A stretch of DNA of 64,000 bases from QPIN01 sp965224575 (GTDB lineage Bacteria; Pseudomonadota; Gammaproteobacteria; Methylococcales; Methylomonadaceae): assembly GCA_965224575.1 (NCBI GenBank), contig CBDCZQ010000006.1, positions 1,426,001 through 1,490,000 of the forward strand. The letters are read 5' to 3'. Of this stretch, positions 1 to 8,201 are shown piece after piece. The first letter of the stretch is position 1, and each line of letters begins with the position of its first letter. The notes beneath the pieces are model-generated. The model ran no database searches. It was not told where the DNA came from and saw only the letters and a program-made list of their open reading frames with translations. The translations under genes and the position numbers were made by a program.

Positions 1-609
1 ATTTTGGAAGAGTTAAAAAAAACTGGCTTTAATTATGATGATATTATTTTAGTGACTTTAGGTGTTATGCTTATTCTCACCTCTTTTATTATCTTTATCA
101 AAAGCAGGTTGCTGGCATTTATTCATTCAAAGCATAGCGATAGTTTTGCTGTTAATTTTGTTCGTCGTTTCAGACCTCAAATTACCATTGCTTGCGGCTG
201 TTTACTCGGTTGTGTAGTTACTATTTCTTCTGTCGGAGCTGGTGCTATTGGTTCTGCTATTCTTTTTTTACTCTATCCTCGAAAATCTTCTATTGGTATT
301 GTCGGTACTGATATTGCGCATGCTGTTCCTTTAACCGCTATTGCAGGTTTAGGCCATATGCATTTTGGAAGTGTCGATTTTAATTTACTTATTGGTTTAT
401 TGGTCGGTGGCGTGCCAGCTATCTATTTAGGCAGTCTAATAGGGAAAAACCTACCTGATAAAATTTTACGTCCCCTAATTGCTTTATTGTTATTGGCAAT
501 GGGAATTAAGCTACTATTTTCCCAAGTATCAGTTATGAGTTTTGTTGATACGACCTTGCACCAAACAATGCAGTGCCTATCCTCACTATTGTCGAGCCTT
601 CCGCAATAG
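1..609 (+). CDS. TauE/SafE (TSUP) family membrane transporter, 5' end outside window
   Basis: The frame is open from the first base, so the N-terminus lies upstream; about 200 residues are seen. They contain several hydrophobic segments and Gly-rich stretches (VGAGAIGSAILFLLYP near residue 77, VGGVPAIYLGSLIG near residue 135) typical of the C-terminal half of TSUP permeases, which export sulfite, sulfonates or related anions across the inner membrane. The substrate cannot be told. The last 25 or so codons run antisense over the conserved 3' end of the convergent yggS gene (77-bp overlap), so the tail is probably a non-conserved extension. No promoter is visible because the start is missing. 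Confidence 0.75.
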   Translation: MLEELKKTGFNYDDIILVTLGVMLILTSFIIFIKSRLLAFIHSKHSDSFAVNFVRRFRPQITIACGCLLGCVVTISSVGAGAIGSAILFLLYPRKSSIGIVGTDIAHAVPLTAIAGLGHMHFGSVDFNLLIGLLVGGVPAIYLGSLIGKNLPDKILRPLIALLLLAMGIKLLFSQVSVMSFVDTTLHQTMQCLSSLLSSLPQ

Positions 610-1225
610 CAGCTTTTAAATCACCGGTCATTCCAAAAGAAAAAGTATCTAACTCTGGCTGATTCAACTGTTTTACTGCTTGAAAAAGTTGCTGATAAGG
701 TTTTTTCTGCATTTCATAATCCGTTTGAGGCTCTGGAATCGCCATCACACCACGTAATTGGATATTTGGTAAATTAATTATTTCATCAATTAACTGAGAA
801 AGCTCTTCAAGTAACACGCCTGATTTTGTTGCTTCACCACTTATATTAATTTGTAAGCAAATATTTAAAGCAGGTAAATTTTCTGGTCTTTGTTCACTAA
901 GCCGTTTTGCAATTTTCAACCTGTCAACACTATGCACCCAGCTAAAATTTGTTGCAATAGCCTTGGTTTTATTTGATTGAATAGGACCAATAAAATGCCA
1001 GCTTATATTGTAAGCTGTTAATGCCTGTTGTTTTTTTAGTGCTTCTTGGACATAGCTTTCCCCAAAATGTCGTTGTCCTAATTGATAGGCTACTGCAATA
1101 TCTGCAACTGGTTTTGTTTTACTTACGGCTAATAATTGCACGCAACCTTTATCACGTCCAGCCAACAATTCTGCTTGTCTAATTTGGGATCTTATGCTTC
1201 CCAGTCTCTGTTCAATTTCATTCAT
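533..1225 (-). CDS. yggS: YggS/PROSC family pyridoxal-phosphate homeostasis protein
   Basis: The 230-residue protein has the usual length and the whole motif set of the PLP-binding YggS family: LLAVSKTKP with the PLP-binding lysine at about residue 36, the HFGESYVQEA segment, WHFIGPIQSNK, and the C-terminal GSTIVRIGTALFGAR phosphate-binding loop. It is a single-domain TIM-barrel protein of the cytoplasm that binds and buffers pyridoxal phosphate and has no known catalytic activity. It is divergent from pilT across about 100 bp, an arrangement common in gammaproteobacteria. The 3' end overlaps the convergent transporter gene. Confidence 0.95.
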   Translation of the reverse strand: MNEIEQRLGSIRSQIRQAELLAGRDKGCVQLLAVSKTKPVADIAVAYQLGQRHFGESYVQEALKKQQALTAYNISWHFIGPIQSNKTKAIATNFSWVHSVDRLKIAKRLSEQRPENLPALNICLQINISGEATKSGVLLEELSQLIDEIINLPNIQLRGVMAIPEPQTDYEMQKKPYQQLFQAVKQLNQPELDTFSFGMTGDLKAAIAEGSTIVRIGTALFGARSYQQNS

Positions 1226-1328
1226 TTTATAATTACAAAAAGCCCAGTCCTTTAAAAAAGTAAAGAGTTGAACTATGTTTATACCATGCTATTTATTTTT
1301 TCAAACAAACTATTTCTGGGGATACCAC

Positions 1329-2366
1329 ATGGACATTGCTGAATTATTGACTTTTTCAGTTAAAAATAAAGCTTCTGATTTACATCTTTCCGCTGGTTTA
1401 CCACCAATGATCAGGGTTGATGGTGATATACGCAGAGTTAATATTCCTTCGTTAGATCATAAAGAAGTCCATGCGCTGATTTATGACATTATGAATGATA
1501 AACAGCGTAAAGATTATGAAGAGTTTTTAGAGACCGATTTTTCTTTTGAACTCCCAGGCATTGCTCGGTTTCGTGTTAACGCTTTTAATCAAAACCGCGG
1601 TGCATCTGCTGTTTTTAGGACCATTCCATCAGATATATTATCTTTAGAAGACTTAAAAGCACCTAAATTTTTTGAAGAACTGTGTAAGCATCAAAGAGGT
1701 CTGGTTTTAGTCACTGGGCCAACAGGTTCAGGCAAATCTACTACCTTGGCAGCAATGGTAAATCATATTAATACCAATGATTATGCCCATATTTTAACCG
1801 TTGAAGACCCAATCGAATTTGTTCATGAAAGCAAAAAATGTTTGATTAACCAAAGAGAAGTTCATCGAGATACCCAAAGCTTTAATGCTGCATTACGTTC
1901 GGCATTACGCGAAGATCCCGATATTATTCTAGTTGGTGAAATGAGGGATTTAGAAACCATTCGCTTGGCCTTGTCTGCTGCGGAAACAGGCCATTTAGTT
2001 TTTGGTACATTACATACTACCTCTGCTGCTAAAACTATTGACCGTATTATTGATGTATTTCCTGCGGCTGAAAAAGATATGATCAGAGCTATGTTGTCAG
2101 AATCTTTGCAAGCTGTTATCTCCCAAACATTACTTAAAAAAGTGGGTGGTGGGCGAATTGCTGCGCACGAAATCATGGTCGGTACCTCGGCAATCCGAAA
2201 TTTAATCAGAGAAGCGAAAGTTGCACAAATGTATTCTGCTATTCAAACAGGACGTAAAGAAGGGATGCAAACATTGGATCAAAACCTTAAAGAACAAGTT
2301 GATAAAGGCTTAATAACCTCTAAAATGGCAATGGGTAAAGCTGTTAATAAAAATATGTTTCGTTAG
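1329..2366 (+). CDS. pilT: Type IV pilus retraction ATPase PilT
   Basis: The open frame begins at 1275, but homology to PilT starts at the internal ATG at 1329 (MDIAELLTFSVKN), giving 345 residues, the normal PilT length. It is the hexameric cytoplasmic motor that depolymerises type IV pili for twitching and DNA uptake. Visible motifs are Walker A GPTGSGKST (about 130-138), the Asp-box region TVEDPIEFVH, Walker B DPDIILVGEMRD, the His-box GHLVFGTLHTTSAAKTIDR and the AIRNLIRE retraction motif. It is divergent from yggS, and no pilU follows. A GGGG tract lies upstream of the chosen start at reasonable spacing. Confidence 0.94.
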   Translation: MDIAELLTFSVKNKASDLHLSAGLPPMIRVDGDIRRVNIPSLDHKEVHALIYDIMNDKQRKDYEEFLETDFSFELPGIARFRVNAFNQNRGASAVFRTIPSDILSLEDLKAPKFFEELCKHQRGLVLVTGPTGSGKSTTLAAMVNHINTNDYAHILTVEDPIEFVHESKKCLINQREVHRDTQSFNAALRSALREDPDIILVGEMRDLETIRLALSAAETGHLVFGTLHTTSAAKTIDRIIDVFPAAEKDMIRAMLSESLQAVISQTLLKKVGGGRIAAHEIMVGTSAIRNLIREAKVAQMYSAIQTGRKEGMQTLDQNLKEQVDKGLITSKMAMGKAVNKNMFR

Positions 2367-2423
2367 TTTTCGACTAAAAAGGAATAAATTCTGAAAGTGA
2401 AATTAGTCATATTTCATCTCCTC

Positions 2424-2451
2424 GGTTTCTAGTTATTTTTAACTAGAAACC
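2424..2451. terminator. Perfect 12-bp hairpin between pilT and rtcA
   Basis: GGTTTCTAGTTA pairs perfectly with TAACTAGAAACC around a TTTT loop, in the gap between the two convergent genes pilT and rtcA. No U-tract follows on either strand, so an intrinsic terminator is inferred from position rather than from a full motif. Confidence 0.5.
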
Positions 2452-2532
2452 CTGGTCATTGATGTCATTTATCAACTGATGGATAGCCGCAAAATCTGGA
2501 CAAATTAATATTAAATAATTTGATTTTTCGGT

Positions 2533-3552
2533 CTATCCAATACAAATCTTCCACTGCTTTTTAGGTACAGATTCAAGCTTAATCTTGCTGCCCGTAATTT
2601 TCTTAATGACTTCAATATTCGTTTTAGTATGTTCACTAAGTTTTCCTGTTACATAAGCGCCACCAGAAGTCACAGATAAAGGCAATAATAACTGGCCAGC
2701 TAAATATTCGCCAATAGGTGCATTACTAGACTGATATTTTTCTAAACTCGTTAATGCATTACGAGCCACTTTTTCCGCTCTGACTCCTACGCTTCCTATA
2801 CTATCAATTACTTCGCTGGCATTTTCATAAACAGCTAAAATAGACACGATGTTTCCCGATCCTAATGATTTTACATTTTCGGTGGTTATTGACGAATTTG
2901 ACCAGTCAGAATAGGTTCGTAATGTTTTCTTTTCTCGCTGGGTAACATGTCCTGGAATACCTGCCGATATACATTTAGCCTCTATTTTAAGCAAATTACC
3001 TCGTGTTTCTATTTCAATTTTTTTATAACTTTTTGGAGGAGATATGTCTATCCTCCAGCTTCCGCCACCCACAGGGAAAAAGCCATATTGTTCGATTGAC
3101 ATATTATAATTTAAGCCCATTTTGGCTAATATGGGCAAAAATGCATTCTTTAAAAAATCATAACTAGGTGCCATTGGGTTATGTGTTCCTCCTGTGAATA
3201 TTAATGTTGATGGTTTCTTTGTCAACAAAAAAAGAGGAAGCACTGTTTGAAAAACCAGGCAGGTGCTGCCAGCACTTCCAATGGAAAAATGATAATTCCC
3301 AGCTGAAATATCACCGGGTATAAATTCCAGCATTTTTGAACCAAGAGAGGCCCCTTTTACTTTGGTATTACACACTTCTGCCGCTGCATTTACGCAACAT
3401 AAATGCTGCCTCATTAAGCCTGGTTTTTTACGACCACTTCGAATGTTGATTATTTTTATGGCTTGCCCAGTACAGGCGGAGAGGGATATTGATGTTCTTA
3501 ATATTTGTCCACCCCCCTCACCTTGAGAGCCATCTATTTCTATAAAATCCAT
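2533..3552 (-). CDS. rtcA: RNA 3'-terminal phosphate cyclase
   Basis: The 339-residue protein matches RtcA in length and motifs: GSQGEGGGQILRTSISLSA at the N-terminus, INIRSGRKKPGLMRQH, and the C-terminal LSEHTKTNIEVIKK region, where family members carry the catalytic histidine that is adenylated. It converts RNA 3'-phosphate to 2',3'-cyclic phosphate using ATP. The ATG lies two bases after the rtcB stop, and its AAAGGA ribosome binding site is inside the last rtcB codons, so the two genes form a coupled operon read from the sigma-54 promoter upstream of rtcB. Confidence 0.96.
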   Translation of the reverse strand: MDFIEIDGSQGEGGGQILRTSISLSACTGQAIKIINIRSGRKKPGLMRQHLCCVNAAAEVCNTKVKGASLGSKMLEFIPGDISAGNYHFSIGSAGSTCLVFQTVLPLFLLTKKPSTLIFTGGTHNPMAPSYDFLKNAFLPILAKMGLNYNMSIEQYGFFPVGGGSWRIDISPPKSYKKIEIETRGNLLKIEAKCISAGIPGHVTQREKKTLRTYSDWSNSSITTENVKSLGSGNIVSILAVYENASEVIDSIGSVGVRAEKVARNALTSLEKYQSSNAPIGEYLAGQLLLPLSVTSGGAYVTGKLSEHTKTNIEVIKKITGSKIKLESVPKKQWKICIG

Positions 3553-3554
3553 TA

Positions 3555-4787
3555 TTATCCTTTAACACAAACCACTTGTTTTAATGTATATACAATTTCC
3601 ACCAAATCTTTTTGTGCCTCCATTACTTTATCAATAGATTTATAAGCGGCAGGTGTTTCATCAATCACTGCTTTGTCTTTTCGACACTCTACTCCTTCAG
3701 TTGCTGCTTGATGTTGCTCTAAAGTAATTTTCTTTTTCGCCTCTGTTCTTGACATTACACGACCTGCACCATGACTACAGCTATGAAAACTTTCTTCATT
3801 ACCCCGTCCACGAACAATATAAGACTTTGCCCCCATACTACCTGGGATAATTCCCATCTCACCCTCTCTGGCTCGAACAGCTCCTTTACGAGTTACAATT
3901 AAATCTTTTCCATAATGATGCTCACGGCTGATATAGTTATGATGACAATTAACTGCTTCTATTTGTGCATTAAAATTAAGTTGTAATTCGCCAGATAATG
4001 CATCTAAAGTATTAGCCATCATTACCTCCCGATTGATACGCGCAAATTGTTGCGCCCACTCAACTGCTTCTACATAATCATCAAAATGCTCAGTACCTTC
4101 TGAAAGATAAGCCAAGTCTCTATCGGGTAATTGAATATGCCAAGTTTCCATATCTTTTTTTGCCAATTCAATAAAATAAGTTCCAATTCTGTTACCAACG
4201 CCTCTTGACCCGCTATGCAGCATCACCCAAACCTGGTTTGATTGATCCAGACAAACCTCTATAAAATGGTTTCCTGTCCCCAATGTACCAAGATGATTTC
4301 TGTTATTGGTTTTTTTTAATACGCTATGTTTTTCACAAAGATTAGTAAATGCCTCAGATAAAGGTTTCCAGGCGATGGCTACTTCATCTGGTAGTTTATT
4401 CCAAGCACCTTTATCACGTTGATTTCTTCTTAATCGCGCACTTCTTCCGTGTGGAACTGCGCTTTCTATTGCACTTCTTACGCCGCTTAAATTATCAGGT
4501 AATTGATTTGCATTAAGGCCGGTTTTTACTGCCATCATGCCACAACCTATATCCACTCCTACAGCAGCAGGAATAACAGCATTTAGTGTAGGAACTACAC
4601 TTCCAATCGTTGCTCCTTTTCCTAAATGAACATCCGGCATGACAGAAATCCATTTATGAATAAAAGGAAGTTGCGCCATATTACGCAATTGCTGTCTGGC
4701 AGATTCCTCAAAAGGAACGCCAAGTGTCCATGATTTAACGGGGACTGAATTTTTTTCAGTCATGACTTCGTATGATTGCTTAGTCAT
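3555..4787 (-). CDS. rtcB: RNA-splicing ligase RtcB
   Basis: RtcB is a 410-residue GTP- and Mn2+-dependent ligase that joins 2',3'-cyclic phosphate and 5'-OH RNA ends. Visible metal-site motifs are PDVHLGKGATIGSV, GVDIGCGMMA (Asp79, Cys82), GTGNHFIEV and HSGSRGVGN; the guanylated histidine is His339 in CSHGAGRVMSR. The length is normal for the E. coli-type branch. An AAGGATA ribosome binding site precedes the ATG. It is the first gene of the rtcBA operon, divergent from its activator rtcR, and is therefore expected to be induced by RNA damage signals sensed by RtcR. Confidence 0.97.
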   Translation of the reverse strand: MTKQSYEVMTEKNSVPVKSWTLGVPFEESARQQLRNMAQLPFIHKWISVMPDVHLGKGATIGSVVPTLNAVIPAAVGVDIGCGMMAVKTGLNANQLPDNLSGVRSAIESAVPHGRSARLRRNQRDKGAWNKLPDEVAIAWKPLSEAFTNLCEKHSVLKKTNNRNHLGTLGTGNHFIEVCLDQSNQVWVMLHSGSRGVGNRIGTYFIELAKKDMETWHIQLPDRDLAYLSEGTEHFDDYVEAVEWAQQFARINREVMMANTLDALSGELQLNFNAQIEAVNCHHNYISREHHYGKDLIVTRKGAVRAREGEMGIIPGSMGAKSYIVRGRGNEESFHSCSHGAGRVMSRTEAKKKITLEQHQAATEGVECRKDKAVIDETPAAYKSIDKVMEAQKDLVEIVYTLKQVVCVKG

Positions 4788-4824
4788 TTTTTATCCTTAT
4801 GTGTTTAATTACATGAGTAGATAT

Positions 4825-4840
4825 AGCAAAGCGTATGCCA
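4825..4840 (-). promoter_or_regulatory. Sigma-54 (-24/-12) promoter of rtcBA
   Basis: On the minus strand the 16-mer TGGCATACGCTTTGCT matches the sigma-54 consensus TGGCAC-N5-TTGCW with GG and GC elements at the required spacing of 10 bases. The predicted transcription start lies about 25 bases ahead of the rtcB ATG. The divergent gene encodes RtcR, a sigma-54-dependent activator, which strongly supports the call. Confidence 0.88.
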
Positions 4841-4962
4841 GCAAGCCAAAAAATTATTTAACCTTATAAAACAAATAGATATAATTATTTCCTTTATCGC
4901 ACAAGATTGGTCTATAATATTTTTCTATCTATATAAATACTATACTATCAAATTAGATAATA

Positions 4963-6534
4963 ATGAAAACTGTTGCACTAAGTTTATTAGGGGTTTCCCT
5001 GGATAATAGAGGAAAAGGAAAAAAACGTTGGGAACGATGGCGGCCTACTGTATCTCTATGCCAACAAGATGATTTATTAATTGACAGGATGGAGCTAATC
5101 TTTCCTCCTCAGTTTCAACATTTAGCGGATGAAGTCAGTCGTGATATTAAGGTCATTTCTCCACAAACCAAAGTCAGACACCACCATATTGCACAAACAG
5201 ACCCGTGGGATTTTGAAAGTGTCTATGCAGATTTACATGATTTTGCCCGACATTATTCTTTTGATCTAGAAAAGGAAAACTATTTAATACACATTACTAC
5301 AGGCACACATGTCGCTCAGATTTGTTTATATTTACTAACAGAAGCTAATTATTTAAGAGGACGTTTAATACAAACATCTCCTGCGCAAAATAAAGGCTCT
5401 CAAGGGTCAACCTATCAAATAATAGATCTTGATCTGTCTAAATATGATCGAATTGCATCTCGGTTTTCTAAAGAACATATTGAAGGTGCAGCTCAGTTAA
5501 AAGGCGGAATTGAAACAAAGAACAAGCTATTTAATAAAACCATTGCTCAACTGGAACAAGTTTCTATTCGTTCCCATCATCCAATACTCTTAACCGGATC
5601 AACGGGGACAGGAAAAACGGTATTAGCCAAACGTATTTTTCAGTTAAAAAAACAACGAGGACAATTAACTGGAAATTTGGTAGAAGTCAATTGTGCAACT
5701 TTACGTGGCGATAATGCGATGTCTGCTCTATTTGGCCATATTAAGGGAGCATTTACAGGGGCAGTTAATAATCGGCATGGATTGTTGTTAGAAGCTGATG
5801 GAGGTGTTTTATTTTTAGATGAAATTGGAGAATTAGGCTTAGATGAACAAGCCATGTTACTAAGAGCAATAGAAGAAAAAAGCTTTACCCCTTTTGGATC
5901 AGATAAAGCAGTGAGTAGTAATTTTCAATTAATTTCAGGGACTAATCGAGACCTGTTTGTGCAAGTTAAAAAGGGCTTGTTCAGGGCTGATTTGTTAGCC
6001 AGAATTAATTTATGGACGTATTGTTTACCGTGTTTAAAACAACGGCTAGAAGATCTTGAACCTAATATTGATTATGAGCTTGAACAATTCTCCCTTCAAT
6101 CAGGCAGCCTTATCGGCTTTAATACTGCTGCGCGAGAAAAATATATAAAGTTTGCTACCTCTCCTTTAACTGAATGGACGGCTAATTTTCGTGACTTAAA
6201 TGCCAGTATCACCAGAATGGCAACCTTAGCACCAGGCGGTCGGATTACGATTGATATTATTAACGATGAAATTCAACGATTAGAGAAAAACTGGGGAAAA
6301 ATAATAAAGCCGGAAAAGAAGAATCAACTTAACTCTTTAATTAAACAACCAATCGACTTATTTGATCAGATACAAGTTGAAGAAGTGATTAAGGTTTGCC
6401 AGAACTCTGCTTCTGCAGCGGAAGCCGGTCGTGTACTATTTAATATCAGTCGACTAAATAAAACCTCAAATAATGACAGTCACCGATTAACTCAGTTTTT
6501 GAAAAAATTTGGGTTGAGCTTTGATGAACTATAA
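4963..6534 (+). CDS. rtcR: Sigma-54-dependent transcriptional activator RtcR
   Basis: The 523-residue activator has an N-terminal RtcR sensory domain (about 1-185; a divergent CARF-like fold in this family), a central AAA+ domain with Walker A GSTGTGKT (212-219), the sigma-54-contact loop GAFTGA (262-267) and Walker B FLDEIG (about 284-289), and a short C-terminal DNA-binding segment. It activates the divergent rtcBA operon at its sigma-54 promoter; in E. coli the N-terminal domain represses the ATPase until an RNA-end signal binds. A possible -10 TATAAT lies at 4913-4918. Nothing essential is missing, so the whole RNA repair unit looks intact. Confidence 0.96.
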   Translation: MKTVALSLLGVSLDNRGKGKKRWERWRPTVSLCQQDDLLIDRMELIFPPQFQHLADEVSRDIKVISPQTKVRHHHIAQTDPWDFESVYADLHDFARHYSFDLEKENYLIHITTGTHVAQICLYLLTEANYLRGRLIQTSPAQNKGSQGSTYQIIDLDLSKYDRIASRFSKEHIEGAAQLKGGIETKNKLFNKTIAQLEQVSIRSHHPILLTGSTGTGKTVLAKRIFQLKKQRGQLTGNLVEVNCATLRGDNAMSALFGHIKGAFTGAVNNRHGLLLEADGGVLFLDEIGELGLDEQAMLLRAIEEKSFTPFGSDKAVSSNFQLISGTNRDLFVQVKKGLFRADLLARINLWTYCLPCLKQRLEDLEPNIDYELEQFSLQSGSLIGFNTAAREKYIKFATSPLTEWTANFRDLNASITRMATLAPGGRITIDIINDEIQRLEKNWGKIIKPEKKNQLNSLIKQPIDLFDQIQVEEVIKVCQNSASAAEAGRVLFNISRLNKTSNNDSHRLTQFLKKFGLSFDEL

Positions 6535-6578
6535 AAAATAGATTTGAGGGTTTATTGCCCAAGAATAAGAGAATTTAA

Positions 6579-6734
6579 GGAGCCTCTGATTAAGTCGATT
6601 AGAATTTAGCGCAGAAAAAACTGTCGCTATTTTTCACGAAGTGAGACGTAATAGTCACTCTATTGCACCGATCTTCGTGGAAAATATCGGCAGTTTTAGC
6701 AAGCTAAAAATAATTGGACTTGATCAGAGGCTCC
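6579..6734. repeat. 156-bp MITE, copy 1
   Basis: The element has terminal inverted repeats of about 18 bp (GGAGCCTCTGATTAAGTC at the left end, matching the reverse complement of the right end with one mismatch), is flanked on both sides by TTAA (6575-6578 and 6735-6738), and contains an inner inverted repeat (CACGAAG...CTTCGTG). A second copy of the same length at 59702-59857 differs at only about six positions. It encodes no protein. Here it sits directly against the C-terminal end of a decayed integrase. Confidence 0.85.
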
Positions 6735-6738
6735 TTAA

Positions 6739-6876
6739 GGGGCTTTTAACACCCAAACATCCTCGTCCAATTATGTGAGTATAAATTTCTATCGTACGAA
6801 TATCACTATCTCCTAATTGATCTTGAACGGTTCAAATATATACTTCATGCGATCAAGAATGTCTTAACGTATGGCA
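6739..6876 (-). pseudogene. Relic of integron-type tyrosine recombinase, C-terminal part
   Basis: Read on the minus strand in one frame, the segment gives CHTLRHS, a stop, HEVYI, a stop, then TVQDQLGDSDIRTIEIYTHI followed by a GxGVKSP ending. This is the box II region of IntI/Xer-type recombinases: the HxLR motif, the LGHSD motif with His changed to Asp, and the catalytic Tyr in IYTH; the GLGVKSP ending is characteristic of integron integrases. Two in-frame stops and the absence of the N-terminal two thirds show that it is dead. A MITE abuts its 3' end. Confidence 0.75.
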
Positions 6877-6901
6877 ACTAGTTTTTTAGTGTGATTATTT
6901 A

Positions 6902-7061
6902 GGACTGAAGATTTAATAACTTCCGGATTTTTACTTGCCTTATGATCCCACAGAAGTGTCAATAAAATAGTTGCGTAGCCTGCTATGCGCCTATTTTATT
7001 GACACTTCTGTGAAACCATAATTCTGCGCCAAACTTCCGGAAGTTATTAAATCCTCAGTCC
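6902..7061. repeat. 160-bp palindromic MITE-like element
   Basis: The outer inverted repeats of about 25 bp (GGACTGAAGATTTAATAACT at the left end, matching the right end with one mismatch) enclose an inner perfect 22-bp inverted repeat starting CACAGAAGTGTCAATA. The centre GTTGCGTAGCCTGCTATGCG is a small hairpin shared with the element at 60283-60440. The flanks are TTTA on the left and TTAA on the right. No coding capacity is seen. Confidence 0.75.
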
Positions 7062-7121
7062 TTAATGTAAGGAATTTGGCATAAGCTCGACAAATTATTA
7101 TTAATAATTAATGAGGGTTAT

Positions 7122-8201
7122 ATGCTAATTTTTCTACTTTTATTTGCAACACTATTTCTAGCCTATACAAATGGAGCAAATGATAATTTTAAAGGGGTTG
7201 CAACACTTTACGGTAGTAACACAGTGGGATACAAAACAGCAATTACCCTTGCTACAGTGGCTACTTTCTTAGGTTCTATATGTGCCATATTTTTAGCACA
7301 AGGCTTAATTACAAGTTTTTCTGGAAAAGGATTGGTACCGCAAGAGATTGCAGGCACAGCAAATTTTTTAATTGCAACCGGTTTTGGTGCAGGGTGTACC
7401 GTTTTATTAGCCACTTATTTAGGCTTTCCCATTTCAACTACTCATAGCTTAGTAGGTGGTTTGCTAGGTTCTGGTATTATGTCTGTGGGTTTTGATGTCA
7501 ATTTTTACCAATTAGGTAGTGCTTTTTTCATCCCTTTGCTTGTTAGTCCATTTATTGCTTTTGTATTAGGTATGTGTGTTTATGGAGTCTTTACCCAAAC
7601 CAGAAAAGTGTTGGGAGTTACAAAAGAAAGTTGTCTTTGCGTTGGTGAACAAAAAGAGTTAATTCCATTAACTAACGTAATGACGAAAGCAGAATTATTA
7701 CAGCCTATTATTACCATCGCAGACAAACAGGAATGTGCTGAGCTTTATACAGATAAAATCTGGGGTATTTCAATGCAAAAGGTGTTAGATATTGCACATA
7801 TACTCAGTGCTGTAGCGGTATCTTTTGCGCGTGGTTTAAATGATACCCCTAAAATTGCAGGTTTATTAGTTGCTGTTGAAATGTTTAATATTCATTATGG
7901 TATGATAGCGATTGCCATCGGCATGGCAGTCGGTGGTTTATTAAATGCTCGTCGTGTAGCAGAAACGATAAGTAAAAAAATTACGGAAATTAATCATGGG
8001 CAAGGTTTTTCAGCCAATCTTGTTACTAGTTTTTTGGTGATTATTGCAAGTAAATTTGGTGTTCCCGTTTCAACGACACATGTCTCAGTCGGTGCAATTT
8101 TTGGAATTGGTATGATTAGTAAAAAAAGGGATGCAAAGGTTATCCGAAGCATCATTCTTTCATGGCTAATTAGAGTCTACTCAGAAACCACAACGCATTG
8201 A
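7122..8201 (+). CDS. PiT-family inorganic phosphate transporter, 3' end displaced by IS insertion
   Basis: The gene encodes a PF01384-type permease with duplicated signature loops, NGANDNFKGVATLYGS near the N-terminus and RGLNDTPKIAGLL near residue 242, plus multiple hydrophobic segments, matching low-affinity phosphate:cation symporters of the inner membrane (some relatives carry sulfate). After codon 350 the native reading frame runs into an insertion sequence and ends after nine foreign residues (RVYSETTTH). The displaced 21 codons, which form the last membrane helix, lie at 9930-9995. The truncated product lacks that helix and is probably inactive, though this is inferred. Confidence 0.85.
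   Translation: MLIFLLLFATLFLAYTNGANDNFKGVATLYGSNTVGYKTAITLATVATFLGSICAIFLAQGLITSFSGKGLVPQEIAGTANFLIATGFGAGCTVLLATYLGFPISTTHSLVGGLLGSGIMSVGFDVNFYQLGSAFFIPLLVSPFIAFVLGMCVYGVFTQTRKVLGVTKESCLCVGEQKELIPLTNVMTKAELLQPIITIADKQECAELYTDKIWGISMQKVLDIAHILSAVAVSFARGLNDTPKIAGLLVAVEMFNIHYGMIAIAIGMAVGGLLNARRVAETISKKITEINHGQGFSANLVTSFLVIIASKFGVPVSTTHVSVGAIFGIGMISKKRDAKVIRSIILSWLIRVYSETTTH

Noticed and set aside
6902..7061. Palindromic element next to the integrase relic considered as an integron attC site
   Set aside because: It lacks the RYYYAAC and GTTRRRY end motifs and is not followed by a gene cassette; its ends and flanks fit a MITE.
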